Assembly (NCBI GenBank): GCA_013288145.1
Contig: JABDCJ010000066.1
Span: 1 to 12,284, forward strand
DNA length: 12,284 nt
Source: Nitrososphaerota archaeon
Lineage (GTDB): Archaea > Thermoproteota > Nitrososphaeria > Nitrososphaerales > CADDZS01
Direction: 5' to 3'
In this document: in pieces, positions 6,218 through 12,284 of the stretch
Layout: each line of letters opens with the position of its first letter
Numbering within the stretch: position 1 is the stretch's first letter
Position numbers and translations under genes: made by a program
The notes under the pieces: model-generated
Seen by the model: the letters and a program-made list of their open reading frames with translations, nothing else
Databases searched by the model: none
Told to the model about the DNA's origin: nothing

Positions 6218-6726
6218 ATCGACCTTACCACGCTTTGCTTTTTGCCCGAAAGAATCTTGTTTACGTGGAACATCGCCCTCCAGAAGGTCAAAATTGCGAT
6301 GACCAAAAGTATTCCCTCGGTAATTCCGACAGAGATGTTGAAGCCGAGGTCGAGGGCGTGGATCGCCATGAGTGAGATTGCAAAAAGTGAGAGCGAGCCG
6401 TGGTATAGGAGAGAGTACCTCAGTCTTTCTAGAAATGAAAACCCGGTGAACCATACGATAAGGGCGACAGCGGTAGAAACGTACCCGAGAAAAATACCCT
6501 GGTTCAGAATCGGCGCGTTAATGAAATAATCAGCATGAAGCAAGAGGAAAGCTCCGCCGAGGGAGGCAACTATGATGTGTGTATTTCTGATTAGACCCTG
6601 GTGGGAATGGAATCGATTGAACAGCCTGGTTTTTACAAACATCATCACCGCTGTCGCAATAATGAAAAAAAGCGCAAGGAATCCGGCGAGATTTGCGATG
6701 CCGATTCCAAACTCGGAAAAAGCCAT
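6214..6726 (-). CDS. Five-helix membrane protein with ferric-reductase-like di-haem histidines
   Basis: 170 residues, five predicted transmembrane helices (about 8-31, 48-68, 77-98, 106-126, 131-152). Two parallel helices each carry a histidine pair 14 residues apart: H50/H64 in helix 2 and H109/H123 in helix 4. That spacing is the signature of ferric reductase / NOX / MsrQ-type proteins, where the pairs hold two stacked b-haems that move electrons across the membrane. H40 and H42 lie in the first loop. No FAD/NAD domain is attached, so an electron donor or acceptor partner is needed. The ATG is clear, and a TATA-like AGTATTTC (about 6750-6758, minus) fits. Its stop overlaps the start of the 35-residue peptide. 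Homology was judged by motif only; another cytochrome-b-like family is possible. Confidence 0.8.
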   Translation of the reverse strand: MAFSEFGIGIANLAGFLALFFIIATAVMMFVKTRLFNRFHSHQGLIRNTHIIVASLGGAFLLLHADYFINAPILNQGIFLGYVSTAVALIVWFTGFSFLERLRYSLLYHGSLSLFAISLMAIHALDLGFNISVGITEGILLVIAILTFWRAMFHVNKILSGKKQSVVRSI

Positions 6727-6774
6727 TCAGTTGCTATTTTCTTTCTTGAAATACTCCAGTTTCAAATCATTTTC

Positions 6775-6793
6775 GAATCTCTAGATGAGATTC
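6775..6793. promoter_or_regulatory. Inverted repeat upstream of the di-haem gene
   Basis: GAATCTC (6775-6781) and GAGATTC (6787-6793) form a perfect 7-bp inverted repeat around a 5-bp spacer. It lies about 20 bp upstream of the candidate TATA box and 49 bp upstream of the ATG at 6726. It could be an operator for the di-haem gene. It could also act as RNA structure beyond the T-run that ends the upstream NitrOD5-like gene. A second small hairpin, CCGA/TCGG (6793-6804), abuts it. Confidence 0.35.
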
Positions 6794-6820
6794 CGAACCT
6801 TCGGTTATGTCGGTGATCCG

Positions 6821-6826
6821 AAAAAA
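6821..6826 (-). terminator. T6 run after the NitrOD5-like gene
   Basis: Read on the minus strand, six T residues begin 11 nt after the stop of the NitrOD5-like gene, which is a typical archaeal T-run terminator position. Confidence 0.45.
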
Positions 6827-6836
6827 TAACTCGAAA

Positions 6837-7181
6837 CTACGAGGTCGCGAGAATTCTAGATCTAATAGACAGCTGCGGTGGCGTGAATAGCCCGATTATC
6901 TGACTCTTTGCATTTGTCACTGCGTCTAGCATGGTCCTCGATTCTTTTTCGGACAGGTTAAACTTTCGTCTGATCTCATTTGCGATCGATTCCTCGACAG
7001 CCGGCGAGCTGTCCCTGAGCGTTTCCCTGATTACGTTTGAAAGAATCTCCGGATTGTCAATAACCTCATTTCGAGAATAGTTGTGGAGTATTGACATTTT
7101 CCAGTAAATTGACTGCTTTACATTCGACCCAAACGGTTCCAGTCCTTTCTCAATGCATTGGAGTAAATCGTATTCTTCCAT
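6837..7181 (-). CDS. NitrOD5-like small protein
   Basis: 114 residues, almost entirely helical. Residues 5-80 resemble the NitrOD5 (Nitrosopumilus output domain 5) pattern: LLQCIEKGLEPFG, VKQSIYWKMS, then NPEILSNVIRETL and VEESIANEIRRKF. This domain is expanded in thaumarchaea and is thought to act as an output or signalling module; its molecular activity is not known. There is no fused receiver, PAS or DNA-binding domain, so this is a stand-alone copy. The tail (about 90-114) is basic. The ATG is clear, preceded by GGAAAGG about 5 nt upstream. A T6 run follows the stop. The next gene upstream on this strand is the ABC ATPase, 146 bp away. The domain match is from memory of the family pattern. 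Confidence 0.72.
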   Translation of the reverse strand: MEEYDLLQCIEKGLEPFGSNVKQSIYWKMSILHNYSRNEVIDNPEILSNVIRETLRDSSPAVEESIANEIRRKFNLSEKESRTMLDAVTNAKSQIIGLFTPPQLSIRSRILATS

Positions 7182-7256
7182 GGTACCTTTCCACCAGAGT
7201 ATCTGATGCCTGAAAGTAGTGAATTGTCGGTAAGAAAGGGCTTTTGTTCTCTCCCT

Positions 7257-7262
7257 AAAAAA
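7257..7262 (-). terminator. T6 run after the ABC ATPase gene
   Basis: Minus-strand GGGATTTTTTAGGG lies about 66 nt after the stop at 7328 and is a likely T-run terminator. The rest of 7182-7327 holds no recognisable gene. Confidence 0.35.
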
Positions 7263-7327
7263 TCCCGGTTATGTTTGGATAGTTTGTTAAAGCGAGGAGG
7301 GCATCTTTTTCTGGATCGGCAAACTCT

Positions 7328-8116
7328 CTACGTCGCAACTACGGGGTAAAGCCTGCTTTGCCAGCGTTTGACCTCGACGCTTATTCCAAAACACTTGCTC
7401 AAGTTATGACCCGTTAGTACTCTCGCGACATCTCCCTTGGCAAGGATAGTACCCTTCTTCATGAGCAGCGCTTTCGTGAAACAAGAAGGGATCTCGTCGA
7501 TCCTGTGCGTTACGTAGATCATGGCGAGCGACTTTCGCTCCCTTGCTGTCGTTTCAATTCCTTTCAAAAATGATTCCCGCGCTCCAAGATCTAGCGGGGC
7601 GCATGGCTCGTCGAAGGTGACAAGAGCCGGGTCAGCCATAAGTGAGCGTCCAATGAGCACCTTTTGTCTCTCGCCCTGCGAAAGCTCGCTTAACATCCTA
7701 TCTTCGAACCGAAGACATCCAAGCGATCGAAGGATTTTTCGACCCTTTCGCACAACATCAAGAGGCGGAACGCTCCAGAGCCTTGTTGCACCGTAAAGGC
7801 CGCTGATGACCACATCCAGCACATTATCGTCTGAAACAAGGAGGTTGTCCAGGTACGAGCTTACGAAACCCGCCCTTTTTCTTAATTCGGGGAGGCTGGT
7901 TGACCCGAAAGTACCTCCCAACACCTCGACCGTACCTTTTGACGGACGCAGGTAGCCGTTCATAATCTTCAGAATAGTTGTCTTCCCGGATCCATTTGGG
8001 CCAACTATTGCCCATCTTTCTCCGGTATCAATTCTGAAACTAACATCTGAGAGAACCTCGTTGTCCTGGATGTACTGGCTGACGTGGGAGAACTCTACCA
8101 CGGGGGATTTTTCCAA
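7328..8116 (-). CDS. ABC transporter ATP-binding protein, YlmA-like
   Basis: 262-residue nucleotide-binding domain. Walker A GPNGSGKTT (39-47), signature LSQGE (145-149), Walker B LVTFDEP (165-171), H-loop TH (203-204). The Q-loop position reads GFVSSYL, with Ser in place of Gln. Together with the FGSTSLPELRKRAGFVSS stretch this is typical of the YlmA/ModF-like group of soluble ABC ATPases. That group often lacks an adjacent permease, as here, so its partner and substrate are unknown. The start is TTG: the codon immediately before is TAA, and the next option is GTG five codons in. It stands alone; the NitrOD5-like gene is 146 bp downstream and the long non-coding stretch is upstream. Confidence 0.93.
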   Translation of the reverse strand: MEKSPVVEFSHVSQYIQDNEVLSDVSFRIDTGERWAIVGPNGSGKTTILKIMNGYLRPSKGTVEVLGGTFGSTSLPELRKRAGFVSSYLDNLLVSDDNVLDVVISGLYGATRLWSVPPLDVVRKGRKILRSLGCLRFEDRMLSELSQGERQKVLIGRSLMADPALVTFDEPCAPLDLGARESFLKGIETTARERKSLAMIYVTHRIDEIPSCFTKALLMKKGTILAKGDVARVLTGHNLSKCFGISVEVKRWQSRLYPVVAT

Positions 8117-8359
8117 TTACTCGATCTCTGGAAAGGATTCATCTTTGCCATCGGAAAAAAGAGTATAGCTGCAATGCAGTAATGATCAGGGAAACTTCCG
8201 AATCGAGGCTTTAGATCGAACCCGGGTAAGGAAATTTCAGTACAAAGAATGCAGAACATCCCATTTTCGGCCGACCAACGGCGCCCTAAATCTTTTCCAA
8301 AAAGCGTTAAGACCCAGTCCGGGAGGCTGATTTTCAAAAAAATAAGCAAAAACGTAACA
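8117..8359. other. Intergenic stretch with no recognised gene
   Basis: About 240 bp upstream of the ABC ATPase. A minus-strand frame of 84 codons overlaps the ATPase start, but its translation lacks any family pattern and it is not called. A minus-strand TATA-like CTATACTC near 8162-8170 is the only candidate promoter signal for the ATPase. Confidence 0.4.
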
Positions 8360-8385
8360 TACTTAAGTAAGTGTATCGATCAGCA

Positions 8386-8523
8386 AATTGCAATACCCTT
8401 TGCCAGCTAAGAAAACAAAGAAGAAGAAGTAACAACAATATGCAGAAGCGTCTTAGCTTCGCTCAACTAACTCACCTGTCGTATTTTTTTAGATTACAGG
8501 TGGGCTAGTTGAATTGTTTTTTT
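8386..8523 (+). ncRNA. Candidate small transcript with 10-codon Lys-rich ORF and terminator
   Basis: A plausible short transcription unit of about 135 nt. A 10-bp palindrome TACTTAAGTA (8360-8369) contains a TATA-like core, placing a start near 8386-8392. Ten to fifteen nt on, TTG at 8400 opens a reading frame MPAKKTKKKK ending in TAA (8430-8432). A second frame of 22 codons starts at ATG 8440. The unit ends in a long hairpin plus T-run at 8464-8523. Whether the product is the RNA, the basic decapeptide or neither cannot be decided; it could also be the remnant of a longer gene. No protein gene follows on this strand before the structured repeat. Confidence 0.35.
8464..8523 (+). terminator. 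Strong hairpin plus T-run
   Basis: Arms 8464-8479 and 8496-8511 pair over 16 positions with one A-C mismatch and one G-U wobble, around a 16-nt loop that itself contains seven T. A run of seven or eight T follows at about 8516-8523. This is a bacterial-style intrinsic terminator shape on the plus strand; the reverse strand has no following T-run. No protein gene ends here, so it points to an unannotated small transcript. Confidence 0.6.
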
Positions 8524-8743
8524 CCTGTAGCAATTCTTTGGATGCAATACTATCATGCGCTTGCGAGTCATCTTGCATGTTTCTCAATGCTTGTGTTATG
8601 GCTTGCCCATTTGGAACCTGATCTCTTCCTTTGATTGTCCGGCTTTGAAAGCTCCCCCGTCGTGCGGTAGACGGAATCCAAACTCCATTGTAATGATCTC
8701 GGCAGTTATCGTCGTCCGAAAAAGAATTCTGTTCTAGATTCGT
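8524..8743. other. Intergenic stretch with no recognised gene
   Basis: About 220 bp between the terminator-like hairpin and repeat copy B. A 30-codon minus-strand frame (8596-8688) starts MEFGFRLPHDGG, superficially like F420-dependent luciferase-like proteins, but the similarity stops there. A minus-strand open stretch without a good start runs from about 8758 to 8489. Neither is supported as a gene. Confidence 0.35.
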
Positions 8744-8996
8744 CCAATAGTTTTTGTATTAGCCTTAAAACCGACCCCCCTAGCGCAACCCCACGCGCGT
8801 GCGTGGAATGATAACTTGATGAGAACCACTGAACTCTATTTGTATTATACAAGCTAGCTTGTATTGTACATATTTCTTGCATTGATTTATTATTCCATTT
8901 TCGGCGCGATCGCGCAGTGGCGCTATTATCTGTACAGCAGAGCTTGAAACGAGCTCTGATTATCTCGAATATTGCCTAAAGACGATCTTCTTTTGG
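8744..8996. repeat. Dispersed structured intergenic element, copy B
   Basis: Second copy of the element at 1845-2063, in the same orientation. The 5' block 8744-8782 includes TATA-like CCTTAAAA and CCGACCCCCCTA. The middle (8783-8885, longer than in copy A) has its own structures: a hairpin CCACGC/GCGTGG (8791-8796 and 8801-8806, 4-nt loop) and a perfect 18-bp palindrome ATACAAGCTAGCTTGTAT (8847-8864). The 3' block from 8886 keeps the palindrome GCGCGATCGCGC (8904-8915) and a fully paired hairpin CAGAGCT/AGCTCTG (8938-8944 and 8952-8958). Detectable similarity fades near 8996, 14 bp from the stop codon of the minus-strand sedolisin. That matches the spacing of copy A to the asparagine synthetase stop. 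Confidence 0.8.
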
Positions 8997-9009
8997 TGAG
9001 GTTTCGTCT

Positions 9010-10581
9010 CTACGCATTTGAAATCGCGGCAAGCAGTTTGGCTCCATCTGGCGTTCCCAGTCCTGTGCATGCATCCCATCCGGCTTTTGCAGAGTACGCT
9101 CCATTATTTCCGGTTGTGACATCATGAAAATCTCCGCTGAGCTTGGAGTAAAGAAGCGGATTAACGAAGCCAAGAGATCGTCCCAGTTTCTGGTTCATCA
9201 AAGCTATCAATCCGGACCAAAGCGGGGCGACGGCGCTAGTCCCTCCCAAGATAGTGTCACTGCCATCCACGCGAACAGAGTATCCCGTCGTTGGATCGGA
9301 ATCTCCCGAGACGTCAGGAACTCCTCTTCCAACGCGATGCCCCGGATTTACTGACGGCGGAACATTAGCCGAACCCTGCCAAGAAGGTAAATCGAAAAGA
9401 TCGCTGACTCCACCTCCGGTTGCTCCGCCTCCTTCAGGCTGTTCATTCCAGACTTTTTCCTGGATGTTGCTCCCGGTCTTCGAGACAATACTAGTCCCAC
9501 CGCAAGCTAGCGCATAAGGCGAGGATGCAGGAAAATCAACATGCGAGAGGCCGTCAGTGACGCCATCTGAAGATCCTCCATCCCCGGCGGCACAGCAGAC
9601 TGTGACCCCGAGGGTTGACGCGTCCTGTAGTGCCTGGTTGAGCGACTGGACGGCTTGGGAAGTCCATGAGCTCTCTGCACTCCCCCAGCTGATCGAGACA
9701 ACCGACGGCTTGTTCTGAGCATCATTGATCGCGGTAGTTAGCGCGTCAACAAACCCGCGGTCTGTATTTGGCGCAAAATATACCGCTATCGTTGCCTTGG
9801 GAGCGATTCCACCCGCGATCTCGATATCGAGCATTACCTCTCCATCCGGACCGCTCGGGTCTCCCGTCGGGGCGTTCGATCCTCCATCGACCGGTACGAC
9901 TACAAGTTTAGGAACGGACACTCCTGTTTTCTTGAAATAGGTTGCGAGGTCAGTTGGCTTTTCTCCACCCCCGAGCTCGATGATTCCAATACATTCGCCG
10001 GTCCCGTCGAGACTGGTTGGGAAATCGTAGACGCTCGCAATTTGCATCGGAGTGTAAGTAGAAACTGACTTTGCTCCCGGTCTAATCGGACGAAAGTGGG
10101 CGATTGCCTGCGGGCGGTCATCCAACCCCAGGACTGCTTGGACTATCGGAGAAAGCGACTCTGGTACAAAGAGAGGGCCGGATCTGCCACGAAATATATT
10201 TCCTGTCACTGGATGCTTGAACCGACTGAGCTTCACTTGAAATGCTCTCGCGAACTGTGAATTTGTCCCCGAAAGTACAACACTCCGTCGGGCGGCATTT
10301 GTTTCAACCACTCGAAGAGAGTGCTCTTTGGCAAATTCGACTATCTGGTCAACATCTTTCTGAGAAGCACGTTTGGAGGAAGTTGCAAACTCCTCACGGG
10401 ATTGTCTGCTTACTCGTTTCGGGTCTTGAGTTGCTGCATTCCCAGCTGCAGAAGGCGTTGGCCTGAGAACTAGCGTCACTTCAAAGCGCTCGTCCGGAGC
10501 TACAGCCCCGACCTCCTTTGCTCCTTGGACGGGTTGTTTTTCGCTGCCCGGTAGCGGAATTTTTGCTTGACTTGTCGTCAT
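9010..10581 (-). CDS. Sedolisin-family (kumamolisin-type) serine-carboxyl peptidase
   Basis: 523-residue pro-protease of family S53, secreted acid endopeptidases with a Ser-Glu-Asp triad. The prodomain (about 1-170) opens with the typical IPLPGSEKQPVQGA and PDERFEVTLVLR. The mature domain starts near YTPMQIASVYDFP (176-188). Catalytic E248 and D252 lie in DGEVMLDIEIAGG, oxyanion D334 in AAGDGG, nucleophile S449 in GGTSAVAP; the C-terminal calcium site is HDVTTGNNG...GWDACTGLGTPDG (486-513). The precursor should cut itself. No classical signal peptide is visible, as in kumamolisin. ATG 10581 is chosen because the prodomain begins right after it and GGGAG (10593-10597) precedes it. ATG 10737 would add 52 residues unlike the family, though a TATA-like box near 10766 suits it. 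Divergent from the propeller gene. Confidence 0.94.
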   Translation of the reverse strand: MTTSQAKIPLPGSEKQPVQGAKEVGAVAPDERFEVTLVLRPTPSAAGNAATQDPKRVSRQSREEFATSSKRASQKDVDQIVEFAKEHSLRVVETNAARRSVVLSGTNSQFARAFQVKLSRFKHPVTGNIFRGRSGPLFVPESLSPIVQAVLGLDDRPQAIAHFRPIRPGAKSVSTYTPMQIASVYDFPTSLDGTGECIGIIELGGGEKPTDLATYFKKTGVSVPKLVVVPVDGGSNAPTGDPSGPDGEVMLDIEIAGGIAPKATIAVYFAPNTDRGFVDALTTAINDAQNKPSVVSISWGSAESSWTSQAVQSLNQALQDASTLGVTVCCAAGDGGSSDGVTDGLSHVDFPASSPYALACGGTSIVSKTGSNIQEKVWNEQPEGGGATGGGVSDLFDLPSWQGSANVPPSVNPGHRVGRGVPDVSGDSDPTTGYSVRVDGSDTILGGTSAVAPLWSGLIALMNQKLGRSLGFVNPLLYSKLSGDFHDVTTGNNGAYSAKAGWDACTGLGTPDGAKLLAAISNA

Positions 10582-10803
10582 TTTGGTACTATCTCCCAGA
10601 ACTAAGGTTTCCCTGGAGTAATTTATCTCCTTTCTGAATCTAAGAAAGTCAACCAAGGTAAAGAAAAGCTCACCCAAATTCGCTGGAACATAATAAGCAA
10701 AGATAATGATTTTGGAATGATCTATTACTATTGCCATAGTAAGATTCGGTGGAACCTTTTTGAATAAAGCATAATTACTACTACCCTAATAGTAGCGCTC
10801 ACA
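10582..10803. promoter_or_regulatory. Divergent promoter region, sedolisin and propeller genes
   Basis: 222 bp between the divergent starts. For the sedolisin, minus-strand TAAATTA (10619-10625) sits about 40 nt from ATG 10581. For the propeller gene, AT-rich GAATAAAGCATAAT (10762-10775) sits about 30 nt before ATG 10804. An inverted repeat CTACTA (10778-10783) and TAGTAG (10790-10795) lies between that box and the ATG, where a repressor or RNA hairpin could act. The 52 codons upstream of the chosen sedolisin start fall here. Confidence 0.4.
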
Positions 10804-11943
10804 ATGTCATCTTCTTACCAAGGTCATTTAGAAAATAGTGGAAAGAAGAGAATCGGCGCGAAACGGATTGGGAAGACCGAGCTTGCCTTGGCTACCATGT
10901 TCGCGTTAGGCTCTCTCCTTGTCCTGTCGTCTATCTTAGCTCTTTCAGTGAACGTCAGTGCGGCTACGGGCTTCAACCAATCAGGCAACGTACTCATTAC
11001 AGACCAGTTCAACAACCGTGTGATTGAAGTTAACCCCATGACCAAAGACATCGTCTGGAGCTTTGGCTCGGGTAATCCGAGTGCGTGCAATCCGGGTCCT
11101 CATACCATCATTGGATCAAATTGGGCGGAGCGAATCTCCGGCGGACTAACCATCATTGCTGGAACTGGAGTACCAGCGAACACAATTCCGCAGCTTCCAA
11201 ATGGATGTGTTGACAACAGAGTTATCGTTGTTAATCAAGCTGGAAACATCGTCTGGCAATACGGCCAAGCGGGTGTTACCGGATCGGGTCCAAATCAACT
11301 GAACGTTCCTGTCTCGGCGATACAGCTACCGAACCACGATCTCCTGATCACTGACCAGAGCAACGAGCGTGTGATAGAGGTTAATCTGAATCACCAAATC
11401 GTCTGGCAGTATGGAACAACTGGAGTTGTTGGCAAGGGACCGAATCAACTCAACAATCCTAACAGTGCAGAGCTCCTTCAAAACGGACACATACTCATCG
11501 CGGATGAAAACAACAACCGCACGATTGAGGTAACTCGATCTCACAAGATAGTATGGCAGGATAGTCAGGGACTATTCATAGTTGCCTTTGCGAGCAGGTT
11601 ATCCAACGGCGACACATTGATCACAGACTCTGGTCATGCGCGTATCGTCGAAGTAACTCAGTCCAAGCACGTCGTATTCCAGTACTTCACCAACACTTCG
11701 CCAAAAAGCAACGCAAACCCACTGCCAACTAATGCAGTCAGACTGTCGAACGGTAACACTATGATCGCAGACCAGTTCAACAGCCGCGTGTTCGAAATCA
11801 CTCCACAAAAACAGATCGTGTTCCAGTACGGAATGACAAACGTCACCGGAACCGGATTCAACCAGCTTTTCGATCCATACACTGGCTTTGTCATAGGCGA
11901 CTACACAGCACAGACAGTACCACCGACTAGCTTCTTACCTTAA
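10804..11943 (+). CDS. Exported six-bladed NHL-like beta-propeller protein
   Basis: 379 residues. A basic N-terminus (K/R-rich, 14-24) and a hydrophobic helix (about 27-50) ending in NVSAATG form a signal sequence or membrane anchor, so the rest lies outside the cell. Six copies of a unit close to LITDQ-N-RVIEVN----IVWQYG follow, near 61-88, 136-154, 179-204, 228-252, 269-295 and 317-343, enough for one six-bladed NHL-type propeller. Linkers GSGPNQL, GKGPNQL and GTGFNQL recur. Blade 2 has an insert framed by the only two cysteines, C95 and C135, which may form a disulfide. The N-terminal GFNQ and C-terminal GTGFNQLFDP could complete one blade jointly. Such propellers bind ligands or proteins; no enzyme motif is seen. 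The ATG start is clear and a hairpin terminator follows. Confidence 0.9.
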   Translation: MSSSYQGHLENSGKKRIGAKRIGKTELALATMFALGSLLVLSSILALSVNVSAATGFNQSGNVLITDQFNNRVIEVNPMTKDIVWSFGSGNPSACNPGPHTIIGSNWAERISGGLTIIAGTGVPANTIPQLPNGCVDNRVIVVNQAGNIVWQYGQAGVTGSGPNQLNVPVSAIQLPNHDLLITDQSNERVIEVNLNHQIVWQYGTTGVVGKGPNQLNNPNSAELLQNGHILIADENNNRTIEVTRSHKIVWQDSQGLFIVAFASRLSNGDTLITDSGHARIVEVTQSKHVVFQYFTNTSPKSNANPLPTNAVRLSNGNTMIADQFNSRVFEITPQKQIVFQYGMTNVTGTGFNQLFDPYTGFVIGDYTAQTVPPTSFLP

Positions 11944-11952
11944 GCTCTGAGT

Positions 11953-12000
11953 TGGGGAGCTGCTTTCCTTTAGTTTCCAGCTTCCCACTCTTTCTTTTTT
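11953..12000 (+). terminator. Hairpin plus T-run after the propeller gene
   Basis: TGGGGAGCTG (11953-11962) pairs with CAGCTTCCCA (11978-11987) over 10 bp with one G-U wobble and a 15-nt loop, followed by TCTTTCTTTTTT. It begins 10 nt after the stop of the propeller gene. The T-run also overlaps a second inverted repeat (11995-12006 with 12014-12025). Confidence 0.65.
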
Positions 12001-12075
12001 CTATTCGCCGTAAGAATAGGAAAGACTTCGGTACCTCGAAAGCTTCTAGTCGGGCAGGTGAAAGCTCGACGTGGA

Positions 12076-12284
12076 TCATTTCACCCCTTCGGAATCCTGT
12101 TCTCCCTTGTATGCATAAATCGCATCTGCTCTCTTAGGTTCAGTAAATCGCAACAAAATTGAAGCAACTATCGTCGTAACTAAGACCGAGATGCCAATGA
12201 GCGAAAAGAATGGTTCGTTCACAACTCCAATGGTAAGCGCGAACTGACCTATTATCAGGGAAAACTCACCGCGCGGCACAAACC
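12076..12284 (-). CDS. Cation:proton antiporter, Kef/CPA2 type (C-terminal end only)
   Basis: The last 69 codons of a gene that continues past the right edge of the window. The visible start FVPRGEFSLIIGQFAL matches the late, conserved RGEF segment of Kef-type/CPA2 monovalent cation:proton antiporters. One more transmembrane helix follows (FFSLIGISVLVTTIVASILL), then a short charged cytosolic tail rich in Lys, Asp and Glu. No RCK/TrkA-N domain follows the membrane part. Family members exchange Na+ or K+ for protons in pH and salt balance. The stop TGA lies at 12076-12078, converging with the terminator of the propeller gene. Confidence 0.82.
   Translation of the reverse strand, partial: FVPRGEFSLIIGQFALTIGVVNEPFFSLIGISVLVTTIVASILLRFTEPKRADAIYAYKGEQDSEGVK

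Noticed and set aside
8095..8349. 84-codon minus-strand frame overlapping the ABC ATPase start
   Set aside because: The translation has no domain-like pattern, and the ATPase start is better supported.
8596..8688. 30-codon minus-strand frame starting MEFGFRLPHDGG, like the start of luciferase-like F420 enzymes
   Set aside because: The resemblance covers about ten residues only, and no frame continues the family pattern.
8555..8737. 60-codon plus-strand frame
   Set aside because: Composition looks random, with no promoter spacing or family pattern.
8489..8758. Minus-strand open stretch of about 89 codons
   Set aside because: It lacks a good start, runs through the terminator hairpin and into repeat copy B, and resembles no family.
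1..12284. CRISPR array, tRNA/rRNA genes, insertion sequence or prophage
   Set aside because: No regularly spaced repeats, no tRNA T-arm plus acceptor pattern, and no transposase, integrase or phage protein in any frame.

Overview
The window looks like chromosomal DNA from an archaeon, most probably a thaumarchaeote (Nitrososphaeria-like), though the lineage is an inference. The evidence is: (1) an archaeal asparagine synthetase built on a class II aminoacyl-tRNA-synthetase core, (2) a small protein resembling the thaumarchaeal NitrOD5 domain, (3) TATA-like boxes about 25 bp upstream of starts, with little or no leader and few Shine-Dalgarno sites, (4) short T-runs after stop codons as likely terminators, and (5) many genes for which TTG is the only sensible start. 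There are no rRNA or tRNA genes, no CRISPR array, no transposase and no phage genes.

Layout, left to right. 1-1837: a YtcJ-type amidohydrolase (+). 1845-2063: a non-coding structured element (copy A). 2079-4597 (-): a PNPOx-like flavoprotein, an EamA transporter and the asparagine synthetase, all in one direction. 4598-4697: a divergent promoter region. 4698-6105 (+): a small beta-rich protein, a ribbon-helix-helix-like protein, methionine-R-sulfoxide reductase MsrB and a small cupin. 6110-6726 (-): a five-helix membrane protein with the paired-histidine pattern of ferric reductase/NOX di-haem proteins, overlapping by ATGA a 35-residue single-helix protein. 6837-8116 (-): the NitrOD5-like protein and a YlmA-type ABC ATPase. 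8117-8996: about 880 bp without a convincing protein gene, holding a candidate small transcript with a strong terminator hairpin and copy B of the structured element. 9010-10581 (-): a sedolisin (kumamolisin-type) protease. 10804-11943 (+), divergent from it: an exported six-bladed NHL-like propeller protein with a hairpin/T-run terminator. 12076-12284 (-): the C-terminal end of a Kef/CPA2-type cation:proton antiporter, cut by the window edge.

The genes do not form one pathway. Functional themes are redox and oxidative damage (MsrB, cupin, di-haem protein, PNPOx-like protein) and extracellular proteins (sedolisin, propeller). The most unusual features are non-coding. The two copies of an intergenic element have a nearly identical 39-nt 5' block containing a TATA-like motif, an unrelated middle carrying different inverted repeats, and a conserved 3' block with a perfect 12-bp palindrome and a second hairpin. 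Both copies end about 15 bp from the stop codon of a minus-strand gene. They could be a small-RNA family or a MITE-like repeat. The other notable unit is the di-haem protein with its translationally coupled mini-subunit.
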